Assembly: GCF_001273775.1 (NCBI RefSeq)
Contig: NZ_CP011801.1
Location: forward strand, 1 to 64,000
Length of the DNA stretch: 64,000 nt
DNA from: Nitrospira moscoviensis
GTDB lineage: Bacteria > Nitrospirota > Nitrospiria > Nitrospirales > Nitrospiraceae
Direction: 5' to 3'
Shown here: piece after piece, positions 11,509 through 19,725 of the stretch
Layout: every line of letters starts with the position of its first letter
How positions within the stretch are numbered: position 1 is the stretch's first letter
Position numbers and translations under genes: made by a program
Notes under the pieces: generated by a model
The model's input: the letters and a program-made list of their open reading frames with translations, nothing else
Databases searched by the model: none
What the model was told of the DNA's origin: nothing

Positions 11509-12393
11509 ATGTCTACGGAAACGACGATGATGAAAGAAGTCCGGGGCGTCTATCAGCCCGGGTCCCAACACATGGTTGGTGACGGATTTCCCGTGCGCAA
11601 TCTGTTTCCCAGCAATGACCTGGACCGGGAGTTGAGCCCGTTCCTGATGCTGGATTATGCGGGACCGCAGTACTTCGGGCCGACGGAGCATCCGCGCGGC
11701 GTCGGTGAGCATCCGCATCGCGGATTTGAGACGGTCACGCTCGTCTATGAAGGCCGTGTGGAGCATCGGGACTCGGCGGGCAACGCGGGGGTGATCGGCC
11801 CCGGCGATGTGCAGTGGATGACGGCAGCCTCCGGCGTGGTGCATGAGGAGATGCACGAGCGGGAGTTTGCGCGTCGGGGCGGCACCTTCCGCGCGATCCA
11901 GCTGTGGGTGAATCTGCCGCGCGCCTCGAAGATGTCGGCGCCGCGCTATCAGTCGATCCTGGATGCCGATATCCCGGCGATCCCACTGGAAGGGGACGCC
12001 GGTGTGCTGCGCGTCATCGCGGGAAGGGTGCATGGGCGCCGGGGGCCGGCTCGCACCGTCACGCCGGTGGAACTTTATGACGTCCGCCTGCGGGCCGGGG
12101 GCCGGATGACGCTGCCCTTGCCGGAGGGGCACAACGCGGCCGTCTTCGTGTTGCAGGGGCGTGTGACGGTGAACGGGTTCCAGCAGGCCGGAGAAGCCGA
12201 GTTGGTGCTCTACCAGCGGCAGGGGTCGGGCATCGGCATCGAGGCGCTGGAGGAGACCCGGCTGTTGATCATGAGCGGCGAGCCGATCGACGAGCCGATC
12301 GCCCGCTATGGGCCCTTCGTCATGAACACGAAGGCCGAGCTCATCGAAGCGGTGCAGGACTACCAAGCCGGGAGAATGGGGCATTTGTCATGA
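11509..12393 (+). CDS. Pirin family protein
   Basis: A bicupin pirin of 294 residues. The metal-site motif HPHRGFETVT (about residue 71) and the later H-x-E-M-x-E segment (VVHEEMHERE) match pirins, some of which act as quercetinases and others as redox-linked cofactors. The C-terminal cupin (about 180-285) is present, so length is complete. It starts 49 bp after DoxX with GGAGAAAGGA upstream. Its stop overlaps the next start (ATGA at 12390), indicating translational coupling to the DsbA-family gene. Confidence 0.93.
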   Translation: MSTETTMMKEVRGVYQPGSQHMVGDGFPVRNLFPSNDLDRELSPFLMLDYAGPQYFGPTEHPRGVGEHPHRGFETVTLVYEGRVEHRDSAGNAGVIGPGDVQWMTAASGVVHEEMHEREFARRGGTFRAIQLWVNLPRASKMSAPRYQSILDADIPAIPLEGDAGVLRVIAGRVHGRRGPARTVTPVELYDVRLRAGGRMTLPLPEGHNAAVFVLQGRVTVNGFQQAGEAELVLYQRQGSGIGIEALEETRLLIMSGEPIDEPIARYGPFVMNTKAELIEAVQDYQAGRMGHLS

Positions 12394-13052
12394 CCGACAG
12401 CCGGCTCACGATCGAGGTCTATTCCGACGTTGTCTGTCCCTGGTGTTACGTCGGCAAGCGGCGCCTGGAACGGGCCTTGTCCCAGCTCGGCGACGCGGCG
12501 CAGGCCCGGATTGCCTGGCGGCCCTTCGAATTGAATCCCACCCTCCCGCGGGAGGGGATGGACCGCCGGGCCTATCTGGAAGCCAAGTTCGGCAGCCTCG
12601 CGGCGTTTCAACGACTGGAAGCGCAGGTGCTGGCGGCCGGCGAGGCCGAAGGCATCGCCTTCGCGTTCGAGAACATCCGCCGGACGCCCAATACGTTCTT
12701 GGCTCATCGGCTCATCTGGTATGCCGCGACACAGCATCGACAGGATGCCGTGGTGGAAGCGCTGTTCCGGGGCTACTTCGAGGAGGGCGACGATGTCGGC
12801 TCGCCGTCGGTGCTCACGCAACTCGCCGAACGGGCCGGTCTGGAGGCCGCTGCGTTTCTGGACGGCGACGGCGGGACGGAAGAGGTCCGGACGGAAGAAG
12901 CCGAAGGCCTCCGACTCGGCATCCGCGGCGTGCCCTACTTCGTGCTGAGCGGCGCCTACGGCCTTTCCGGCGCACAGCCGGTGGAGGTCTTCCTCTCGGC
13001 GATCCGGCAAGCGCAAGGCGAGAACCAGGCGCGCCTGTCCGGAGGGAGGTAA
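12390..13052 (+). CDS. DsbA-family oxidoreductase (FrnE-like)
   Basis: A 220-residue thioredoxin-fold protein with the active-site motif CPWC (residues 16-19, in YSDVVCPWCYVGKRR). It has no signal peptide, so it is cytoplasmic. The sequence IEVYSDVVCPWCYVG and the RPFELNP segment place it with the FrnE/2-hydroxychromene-2-carboxylate isomerase group of DsbA-like proteins, linked in other bacteria to disulfide and oxidative stress handling. A cis-proline region (GIRGVPYFVL) is present near residue 175. It overlaps the pirin stop by ATGA and is followed 2 bp later by a VOC gene. Confidence 0.92.
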   Translation: MTDSRLTIEVYSDVVCPWCYVGKRRLERALSQLGDAAQARIAWRPFELNPTLPREGMDRRAYLEAKFGSLAAFQRLEAQVLAAGEAEGIAFAFENIRRTPNTFLAHRLIWYAATQHRQDAVVEALFRGYFEEGDDVGSPSVLTQLAERAGLEAAAFLDGDGGTEEVRTEEAEGLRLGIRGVPYFVLSGAYGLSGAQPVEVFLSAIRQAQGENQARLSGGR

Positions 13053-13054
13053 CG

Positions 13055-13486
13055 ATGGCCGTGCAAGTCTATGGCTGCAACCATATCGCGATCGAAGTCA
13101 CCGACGCCAAACAGGCCGTCAAGTTCTACACGGACGTGTTCGGCTTGAAAATGCTGCGAGGCGGCGAAGGCGCGGCCTGGTGCCAGCTCGGCGAGCATCA
13201 GTTCATGGCGATCTTCGAAGTGGAGCGGCTCCAGCCGGATCGCGTCAAACACTTCGGGCTGATGGTCCGCGACGCCGATCAGATTCAGGAAGTCCGCCGC
13301 AAGCTGACGGCGAAATACAAGCTGAAGCTGCATCCGGATTTTCGCTGCGACTTCCGCGATCCGTGGGGCAACCGCATCCAGGTCGGCGACCTGTCCGACG
13401 AATCGCTGGTGTGGCTGCTCCCCTATCAAGAAGTCCAGAAGGCGGGCATCAGCTTTGAAAAACCCAAGGGCCGGAGACAACGATGA
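13055..13486 (+). CDS. VOC/glyoxalase superfamily protein 1
   Basis: A 143-residue vicinal-oxygen-chelate protein with two beta-alpha-beta-beta-beta modules. The first module begins with HIAIEVTDAKQAVKFYTDVFG; candidate metal ligands are that His and those in the second module (HFGLMV and the RDPWGNRIQV end). In this position many family members have Glu, so the metal site may be modified. GGAGGGAGG is just upstream of the ATG at 13055. The gene overlaps the next VOC gene by ATGA. The substrate is unknown; context suggests a reactive aldehyde, thiol adduct or quinone derivative. Confidence 0.88.
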   Translation: MAVQVYGCNHIAIEVTDAKQAVKFYTDVFGLKMLRGGEGAAWCQLGEHQFMAIFEVERLQPDRVKHFGLMVRDADQIQEVRRKLTAKYKLKLHPDFRCDFRDPWGNRIQVGDLSDESLVWLLPYQEVQKAGISFEKPKGRRQR

Positions 13487-13929
13487 AGGCACATTATTTG
13501 GGTCACGTCGTCTTTTATGTGAAGGATCTGGAACGGTCCCTGGCGTTCTACCGTGATCTGCTGGGATTCACAGAAGTCGGCCGGATTTTCAACGGCGCCG
13601 CGGCTGCGCTTACGTCCGGACGCACACACCATGAGTTGCTGCTCATTCAAGTCGGCGACGCGCCCGGGCCGCCGGCGGGCCGCCGGCGCGGGCTCTACCA
13701 CATCGGCATCAAGGTCGGCGACAGCCTCGACGAGTTGCGGCAGGCGAAGCGGGAACTGGAACAAGCCGGCGTCCCGATCGACGGCATGAGCGATCACACC
13801 GTGAGTCAAAGCCTCTATCTGCGCGACCCGGACAGCAACGAAGTCGAGCTCTATGTGGACGCCGACGAAGCGCTCTGGAAACGCGACCCGTCGACGGTCG
13901 TCTCCCCGATCAAGCCGTTGCGCTTGTGA
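13483..13929 (+). CDS. VOC/glyoxalase superfamily protein 2
   Basis: A 148-residue VOC protein resembling extradiol-dioxygenase or glyoxalase I modules. Candidate ligands are His in LGHVVFYVKD (N-terminal module), His in LYHIGIKVGD, and Glu in DSNEVELYVD, a complete H-H-E set, so it is likely a functional metalloenzyme, unlike its neighbour. It begins inside the stop of the first VOC gene (ATGA at 13483), and its own stop overlaps the GTG start of the sigma54 activator, so five genes are tightly coupled. The actual substrate cannot be read from sequence. Confidence 0.9.
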   Translation: MKAHYLGHVVFYVKDLERSLAFYRDLLGFTEVGRIFNGAAAALTSGRTHHELLLIQVGDAPGPPAGRRRGLYHIGIKVGDSLDELRQAKRELEQAGVPIDGMSDHTVSQSLYLRDPDSNEVELYVDADEALWKRDPSTVVSPIKPLRL

Positions 13930-16082
13930 CGGGGCGTCGCCCTCAGGCGGCAGTTGCGGAAGCGCCGGCGCTTCCGCATACTACCGGCATGGCTGAAGCG
14001 GTCGCCAATGGCTGTGACACGGCGGCGGGTGCGCAACAGAACGCCCTGCTGCAGGTCTCCGAAGCGATTTCCCGTCATCGCGATCTCGCCTCGCTGTTTC
14101 GCGATCTGGCGCAACGGCTGCCCGCAGTCGCGCCCTTCGACTTCATCGGCCTGGTACTCCACAATGCGTCGACCAACATGATGCGGGTGCACATTCTCGA
14201 GACGGCCTCGGCCGGCCCCCTCAGCACCAGATTCGACGGACTGCAACTGCCGATCGAAGAGTCGTCCAGCGGCTGGGTCTGGACCCACCAGCAGCCCCTC
14301 ATCATCCCCTCGCTCGCGGAGGAGACCCGATTTACGATGGGTATGGCGGCGCTGCGGGAAATCGGCGTCGAGTCCGTCTGCCTCTTCCCGCTCACCACGG
14401 CGATGCGGCGTTTGGGAGCGATGGGATTCGGGAGCCTGAAACCGCGGGCCTTCGGCGAGAGCGACGTGGAATTTCTCAGTCAAGTCGCCAGGCAGATCGC
14501 CATCGCCGTGGAGAACGCCCTGAATTACGAAGAGGCGCAGGAGGCGCAGCGCCAGTTGGCCAAGGAGCGCGACCGCCTGCATCTGTTGTTGGACATCAAC
14601 AATGCCGTGGCCTCGCATCTCGAATTGCGCGATCTGTTCGATTCGTTGACCGTCAGCATTCGGCGCGTCCTGAAGGCGGACATCGTGAGCCTGACCCTGT
14701 TGGATCCGGGCACCAACCAGCTCCGGCTGTACGCGCTGGATTTTCCGGGCCAAGAGGGGTTCATCGAAGAAGGCACCACCTGCACGCTCTGCGGATGTCC
14801 CTCCACGGAAGCCATCACCGGACGGAAAGCGGTCCTCCTGAAGCGGTCGGATCTCGAACAGTCGGAGAGCACGGTATCCAAACGGCTGGTCGCAGCCGGC
14901 GTCAGGTCGGCCTGTTGCGTGCCGCTGCTGCTGCGCGATCGGCCGCTGGGCGCGCTCAACGTCGGCAGCCTGCAAGACGAAGCCTTCACCGCCGCCGATG
15001 CGGACTCGCTCACCGAAGTGGGGAAGCAGATCGCGCTCGCCGTCGCCAACTCGCTGGCCTACCAGGAAATCGCCGCGCTCAAGGATAAGCTCGCCAAGGA
15101 AAAGTTGTACCTCGAGGAGGAAATTCAGACCGAGTACAACTTCGAAGAGATCGTCGGCGACAGCCGCGCGCTCCGGCAGGTCCTCAAACAGGTCCAGACC
15201 GTGGCGAAGACCGATTCCACGGTGTTGATCCTGGGAGAAACCGGCAGCGGCAAAGAATTGATCGCCCGCGCGCTGCACAATCTGAGCGATCGGCGGGAGC
15301 GCACGTTCGTGAAGCTCAATTGCGCCGCCATCCCCACCGGTCTGCTGGAAAGCGAGCTGTTCGGGCACGAAAAAGGCGCCTTCACCGGCGCCATCGCCAC
15401 CAAGATCGGCCGGTTCGAACTGGCGGACGGCGGCACGCTGTTCCTCGACGAGGTCGGCGACATTCCGCTCGAGCTGCAAGTGAAGCTGCTCCGCGTGCTG
15501 CAGGAGCAGGAATTCGAGCGTTTGGGCAGCACCCGTACGATCCGCGTTAACGTCCGGGTCGTGGCGGCGACCAACCGCGATCTCAGCCAGATGGTGGAGG
15601 AACAGAAGTTCCGCAGCGATTTGTACTACCGCCTCAAGGTGTTTCCCATTACCGTGCCGCCCTTGCGTGACCGGGCCGAAGATATCCCGTTGCTCGTGCG
15701 GCACTTTGCGCAGAAGTTCGCCTCTCGCATGAACAAACGCATTGAAACCATCCCGGCGGACGCCATGAAGGCGATGCAAGCCTACCACTGGCGCGGGAAT
15801 ATCCGCGAACTGGAAAACTTCATCGAACGCGCCGTCATTCTGTCTTCGGGCAGCCATCTTTTCGTCCCCTTGGCCGAGCTGAAGCGCCCCTCGCAGCCGC
15901 TGCACGGCGGGAACGGCGCCATCGCGACGCTCGAACAAGCCGAGCGCGAGCATATTCTCAAGGCCCTGCGCGAGACGAATTGGGTCATCGGCGGTCCCGC
16001 CGGCGCCGCGGCCAAACTCGGCATGAAACGCACGACGCTCCAATCGAAAATGCAGAAATTAGGCATCGCGCGACCCAGTTGA
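13926..16082 (+). CDS. Sigma54-dependent activator, FhlA-like (GAF-GAF-AAA+-Fis HTH)
   Basis: An enhancer-binding protein of 718 residues. It has GAF domain 1 (about 45-200), GAF domain 2 (about 225-378), a sigma54-interaction AAA+ domain with Walker A GETGSGKE at 437-444 and the GAFTGA loop at 484-489, and a C-terminal Fis-type HTH (LGMKRTTLQSKMQKLGI). The second GAF holds a cysteine cluster, CTLCGC (C286, C289, C291) and C330-C331, which may be a thiol or metal sensor. The GTG start overlaps the upstream stop; an ATG at 13989 is an alternative start. TGCCGA-type repeats just downstream and before a sigma54 promoter at 21.6 kb are its likely binding sites. Confidence 0.93.
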   Translation: MTGRRPQAAVAEAPALPHTTGMAEAVANGCDTAAGAQQNALLQVSEAISRHRDLASLFRDLAQRLPAVAPFDFIGLVLHNASTNMMRVHILETASAGPLSTRFDGLQLPIEESSSGWVWTHQQPLIIPSLAEETRFTMGMAALREIGVESVCLFPLTTAMRRLGAMGFGSLKPRAFGESDVEFLSQVARQIAIAVENALNYEEAQEAQRQLAKERDRLHLLLDINNAVASHLELRDLFDSLTVSIRRVLKADIVSLTLLDPGTNQLRLYALDFPGQEGFIEEGTTCTLCGCPSTEAITGRKAVLLKRSDLEQSESTVSKRLVAAGVRSACCVPLLLRDRPLGALNVGSLQDEAFTAADADSLTEVGKQIALAVANSLAYQEIAALKDKLAKEKLYLEEEIQTEYNFEEIVGDSRALRQVLKQVQTVAKTDSTVLILGETGSGKELIARALHNLSDRRERTFVKLNCAAIPTGLLESELFGHEKGAFTGAIATKIGRFELADGGTLFLDEVGDIPLELQVKLLRVLQEQEFERLGSTRTIRVNVRVVAATNRDLSQMVEEQKFRSDLYYRLKVFPITVPPLRDRAEDIPLLVRHFAQKFASRMNKRIETIPADAMKAMQAYHWRGNIRELENFIERAVILSSGSHLFVPLAELKRPSQPLHGGNGAIATLEQAEREHILKALRETNWVIGGPAGAAAKLGMKRTTLQSKMQKLGIARPS

Positions 16083-16162
16083 CCTCCGGGAACACGTCTC
16101 CCCGCATCCTCGGTCTCCTTTCGTTACGGAAACCCGTATCATCGTAGCGCGGCGCCCATATT

Positions 16163-16200
16163 TCGGCGGGCGCCGACTTGTCGGCACCAGCAGATCGGCA
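16163..16200. promoter_or_regulatory. TCGGC/GCCGA half-site cluster, candidate activator binding sites
   Basis: TCGGCG (16163-16168), CGCCGA (16171-16176), TCGGCA (16181-16186) and TCGGCA (16195-16200) lie just after the sigma54 activator gene. The stretch ATATTTCGGCGGGCGCCGA matches the sequence at 21475 upstream of the RND operon in 17 of 19 positions. No convincing GG-N10-GC promoter was found between these sites and the small genes downstream. Confidence 0.6.
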
Positions 16201-16350
16201 CAGCGTCGAATCGAGACCTGCGTGGCGCGAGCCCGGAGAGATATTTGTCCTTGCCCCGCGAGGGGTTAGGAGATGAAGCCTTCGCGTGCGTCACAAGGGA
16301 ACAGTTTCTGCTGTAAGAGCGGCGTGAGCGACGGACGAAGGGAGGGAGCG

Positions 16351-16518
16351 ATGACGCTGCTTATCATCGCAGGCGCGCTGGCGACTCTGAAGAAGCTAAT
16401 CCACTACGAGCGCCGGCTGGTTCACGGGAAACCGGCTTTGCGCTCAGGCACGGCGGGTCGCGAGCAGGTCCGGCGAGGGCGCGCAGGGCGCCTGCAACCT
16501 CGGTTCCTGATGTTTTGA
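16351..16518 (+). CDS. Small hydrophobic-start protein (55 aa)
   Basis: A 55-residue protein with a short hydrophobic N-terminus (MTLLIIAGALATLKKL) followed by a very basic tail. It is not recognised. The ATG at 16351 has a strong AGGGAGGGAGCG site upstream; an in-frame ATG at 16273 lacks one. It lies downstream of the sigma54 activator and its putative sites, and 26 bp before another small gene, suggesting a two-gene unit. It may be a small membrane-associated stress protein, but that is only a guess. Confidence 0.5.
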   Translation: MTLLIIAGALATLKKLIHYERRLVHGKPALRSGTAGREQVRRGRAGRLQPRFLMF

Positions 16519-16544
16519 GCATGTCAATGTACAGGAGGACTGTC

Positions 16545-16838
16545 ATGAAGCCCCTACTCGATCCGATGAAACCGTTGAGCAAGCCGTCTTGGGTGCCACT
16601 GGCCGGAGGTTCGTGTCGGCACCGGCAGCCGGCCGTCCTGCGAGGGCGGAGCCGGACCGTCACGGATGACAGCGGCATGCTGGCCATTACGGCCTGGACC
16701 TGTGCCGAGTGCGGACAAGTCATCGAAGAGATCCGCATCTTGTCGCGCGATGGACGATCGGAACGGCCGGCGATCCGATACGCGGTCGCAGCGCAAGACC
16801 GGTTCACGCTGCGTCACGCGGTATCCGGACGGCATTGA
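16545..16838 (+). CDS. Small protein with a CxxC motif (97 aa)
   Basis: A 97-residue hypothetical protein with one clear CxxC pair (TWTCAECGQVIEEI, around residue 56), as in a half zinc ribbon or rubredoxin-like knuckle. A further Cys is near residue 25 (GSCRHRQ). The ATG at 16545 follows AGGAGG by 6 bp, the best ribosome site in the area; a longer frame from 16515 has none. The gene sits between the sigma54 activator region and the old-yellow-enzyme gene. No function can be assigned. Confidence 0.6.
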   Translation: MKPLLDPMKPLSKPSWVPLAGGSCRHRQPAVLRGRSRTVTDDSGMLAITAWTCAECGQVIEEIRILSRDGRSERPAIRYAVAAQDRFTLRHAVSGRH

Positions 16839-16896
16839 ACCTGACACGAACGCACGGTGCGGAGGCCGGGCATCGTGCAAACCAGGGGGGCAAGTC

Positions 16897-17988
16897 ATGA
16901 GCACGAGAACGCTGTTTGAACCGGTGAGGATAGGATTCCTCGACCTCAAGAATCGCATTGTGATGGCGCCGATGACGAGAAATCGAGCGAGCCGCGCCGG
17001 CCTGCCGTCGCAACTGGCGGTGACCTACTATGCCCAGCGCGCCGGCGCCGGCCTCATCATTACCGAAGGGACGCAGCCGAGCCCGGCCGGCCAGGGCTAT
17101 CCGCGGACGCCGGGGATCCACACGCCCGAGCAGGTGGCGGCGTGGCGGACGATCACGGAAGCTGTGCATGACCGGGGAGGACGAATATTCCTCCAACTGA
17201 TGCACGTGGGCCGTATCGCGCACCGCGCCAATCGGTTGATCGATGCCGCCCCGGTTGCGCCCTCGGCGATCCGCGCAGCCGGCGACATCTACACGGATGC
17301 CTTCGGGCCGCAGCCGCACAGCATGCCGCGGGCCCTGGCGACGGAAGAGATTCCGTCCGTCATCGACGAGTATCGGCAGGCGACGGGCCTCGCGCTCGCC
17401 GCCGGCTTCGACGGAGTGGAGTTGCATGCGGCGAACGGCTATCTGCCGATGCAGTTTCTCTCCTCGAACAGCAACCGGCGGACGGACCGCTACGGCGGCA
17501 GCATTCCCAATCGGGCGCGCTTCGTGCTCGAGACCTTGGAAGCGATGGTCGACGCAGCCCGAGAATCAGGCCGTGTCGGCATCCGCATCAGTCCGGACAC
17601 CACCTTCAACGATATGCAGGACGAGGATCGCGTCGGGACCTATCTCCATCTCGTGACGGAAGTGAACAAGCTGCAGCTCGGCTATCTGCACGTGCAGCGG
17701 TCGCCGGGAGAGTTGCCGCCCGAGCAAGCCTTCGATCCCATCGCGCTGCTGCGGCCGCGTTTCGACGGCCCGCTGATCGCGACCGGCGGGTTCGACCTGG
17801 AAACCGGCGCCGCCCTCGTGGCTTCCGGCGGCGCCGATCTGATCGGCTACGCCAGCTTCTTCATCTCCAATCCGGATCTGGTCCAGCGGTTCCAGCGCGG
17901 CGAGCCGTTGGCACAGCCCGATCCCGCGACCTTCTATACACCGGGAGAAAAAGGCTACATCGACTATCCGGCGCTGCAGGCGCGCTGA
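16897..17988 (+). CDS. Old yellow enzyme, N-ethylmaleimide reductase-like
   Basis: A 363-residue FMN-dependent ene-reductase that reduces alpha,beta-unsaturated carbonyls, maleimides, quinones or nitro compounds with NAD(P)H. The N-terminus LFEPVRIGFLDLKNRIVMAPMTRNR, the HAANGYL segment with catalytic-site residues, DRYGGSIPNR, and the C-terminal GGFD / GADLIGYASFFISNPDL phosphate-binding region match the NemA group. Length is typical. The start at 16897 has AGGGGGG upstream. Gene company (VOC proteins, SDR, efflux) supports electrophile detoxification. Confidence 0.93.
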   Translation: MSTRTLFEPVRIGFLDLKNRIVMAPMTRNRASRAGLPSQLAVTYYAQRAGAGLIITEGTQPSPAGQGYPRTPGIHTPEQVAAWRTITEAVHDRGGRIFLQLMHVGRIAHRANRLIDAAPVAPSAIRAAGDIYTDAFGPQPHSMPRALATEEIPSVIDEYRQATGLALAAGFDGVELHAANGYLPMQFLSSNSNRRTDRYGGSIPNRARFVLETLEAMVDAARESGRVGIRISPDTTFNDMQDEDRVGTYLHLVTEVNKLQLGYLHVQRSPGELPPEQAFDPIALLRPRFDGPLIATGGFDLETGAALVASGGADLIGYASFFISNPDLVQRFQRGEPLAQPDPATFYTPGEKGYIDYPALQAR

Positions 17989-18026
17989 TCCGCCTCTCCG
18001 CAGCCGCCACAACAACGGGAGGGAAC

Positions 18027-18758
18027 ATGACGCCACTGAGGGAGAAAGTCGCCATTGTCACCGGCTCGTCCGCCGGAATCGGCCGCGCGATCGCCGAACG
18101 GCTCGCCCACGAGGGGGCGGCGGTGGCGGTGCACTACGGCAAGAGCCGGGACAAGGCCAAGGCGGTGGTCGCCGGCATCGAAGCGAAGGGCGGCAAGGCG
18201 AAGGCGTTCCAGGCGGACATGGCACGGCCGCAGGAGGTGCGTCGGCTCATCGAGGACGCCATCGTGGCATTCGGCCGTCTCGACATCCTGGTGAACAACG
18301 CCGCCATCTTTATCTACAAGCCACTCGTCCAAACGACCGAACAGGAGTTCGACGAGATCTTTGCCGTCAATGTGAAAGGACCCTATGTCGCGATGCAGGA
18401 AGCGGCGAAGGTCATCGTGGAAGGCGGCCGGATCGTCAATATCTCGAGCGACGGGACGCACATGGGGGCTCCCGGCATGACGGCCTATCTCGGCACGAAG
18501 GGGGCTCTGGAGCAGTTCACCAAGGGCTTGGCGCATGAGTTGGCGCCGAAGGGCGTCACGGTCAACACCGTCTCGCCGGGCCTGACCGATACCGACATGC
18601 TCGCTCCGGGTTATCGCGAAACCGGCGCGCAGCTCTCGCCACTGAGACGCCTCGGCACTCCGGCCGACATCGCCGACGTGGTGGCGTTCGTGGTGAGCGA
18701 GGAGGCCCGGTGGTTGACCGGACAAACCATTCATGCGGGCGGCGGCGTGGTGATGTGA
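18027..18758 (+). CDS. Short-chain dehydrogenase/reductase
   Basis: A classical SDR of 243 residues. The cofactor loop GSSAGIGRAIA (TGxxxGIG) is at about residue 13, NNAA at about 91, the catalytic Ser in NISSDG, and the YxxxK pair in AYLGTK at about 154-158. Sequence resembles 3-oxoacyl-ACP reductase-type or glucose-dehydrogenase-type SDRs, but substrate cannot be read. A GGGAGG site precedes the ATG. It ends overlapping the next start (TGATG at 18756-18760), so it is coupled to the DedA-rhodanese gene and probably forms a unit with the upstream ene-reductase. Confidence 0.92.
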   Translation: MTPLREKVAIVTGSSAGIGRAIAERLAHEGAAVAVHYGKSRDKAKAVVAGIEAKGGKAKAFQADMARPQEVRRLIEDAIVAFGRLDILVNNAAIFIYKPLVQTTEQEFDEIFAVNVKGPYVAMQEAAKVIVEGGRIVNISSDGTHMGAPGMTAYLGTKGALEQFTKGLAHELAPKGVTVNTVSPGLTDTDMLAPGYRETGAQLSPLRRLGTPADIADVVAFVVSEEARWLTGQTIHAGGGVVM

Positions 18759-19708
18759 TGGACATTCTGGCCGACATTCTCCATCGCCATGGCGCGCTCG
18801 TGCTCTTCGCGGTCGTCTTGGCGGAGCAGCTCGGGCTGCCGCTGCCCGCCTTGCCGCTGTTGATTGCGGCAGGAGTCCTGATCGGGACCGGGCACCTCGG
18901 TCTGCTCGCTGCAGTGAGCGCGGCGTTTCTCGCGACCCTCCTGGCCGACGGGCTCTGGTACGTCGCCGGCCAGCGGCGGGGACGATCGGTGCTGGCGCTG
19001 CTCTGCAAGATTGCTTTGGAGCCGGATACCTGCGTGCGGCGCACGGAAGAGATCTTCCGCGCCCATGGGCCGCACGCGCTCGTGATCGCGAAGTTCGTCC
19101 CCGGGTTGAGCACCATTGCGCCGCCGTTGGCCGGCGTCGTAGGCCTCGGTCCCCTGCTCTTCCTGTCCTATGATGCGCTCGGGACCGCGCTTTGGATAGG
19201 ATCCGGATTGGGGATCGGCTATGTCTTCGGCGCCGGTGCGCCGGAGATTGCCACCCAGGCCACACAACTGACGCCCGTGGTCGGCATCGTGTTGACAGTG
19301 CTCATGGTCCTGTACGTGACCGGGAAGGCCTGGTGGCGCAGAGCGGAGTTACAGCGTGCGCCCCGGATCACGGCGGCCGACGCGCTGGGACGAGTGCATG
19401 GAGGAGAAGCCATCCTCTTCGTGGATCTGCGCTCGGCGGCCGATCGTCGTGAAGCGCCCGGCATCGCCGGTTCGATAGCTCTCACCGTCGAAGAGGTGGC
19501 CGAGCAGGCGGTGACTCTACCGAAAGACAAGCCCATCGTCTTCTATTGCGCATGCCCGGAGGATGCCTCCAGCGCGCACGCGACCCTCCTCTTGCGCCGG
19601 TCGGGATTCGAGACGGTGTGGGCCCTCCAGGGCGGCTTGACCGCGTGGCAGGAAGCCGGAGAAGATCGGAACAAGGGTGTGCTGATTCCCATGACCGTCT
19701 CATCATGA
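18758..19708 (+). CDS. DedA-family membrane protein fused to a rhodanese domain
   Basis: A 316-residue two-domain protein. The first 200 or so residues form a DedA/VTT membrane domain with several hydrophobic segments, an early EQLGLPLPALPLLIAAG motif and the FVPGLSTIAPPLAG re-entrant region. The C-terminal 105 residues are a rhodanese domain with a possible catalytic Cys in FYCACPEDAS. DedA proteins act in lipid or ion homeostasis and drug tolerance; rhodaneses transfer sulfane sulfur. The fusion implies a membrane-tethered sulfur-handling role, inferred only. The ATG at 18758 overlaps the SDR stop. Confidence 0.9.
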   Translation: MDILADILHRHGALVLFAVVLAEQLGLPLPALPLLIAAGVLIGTGHLGLLAAVSAAFLATLLADGLWYVAGQRRGRSVLALLCKIALEPDTCVRRTEEIFRAHGPHALVIAKFVPGLSTIAPPLAGVVGLGPLLFLSYDALGTALWIGSGLGIGYVFGAGAPEIATQATQLTPVVGIVLTVLMVLYVTGKAWWRRAELQRAPRITAADALGRVHGGEAILFVDLRSAADRREAPGIAGSIALTVEEVAEQAVTLPKDKPIVFYCACPEDASSAHATLLLRRSGFETVWALQGGLTAWQEAGEDRNKGVLIPMTVSS

Positions 19709-19725
19709 CGCGACGAGGAAGAGCG

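Noticed and set aside
11479..12384. 301-residue minus-strand frame opposite pirin
   Set aside because: Shadow of pirin; no ribosome site and repeated His/Arg noise.
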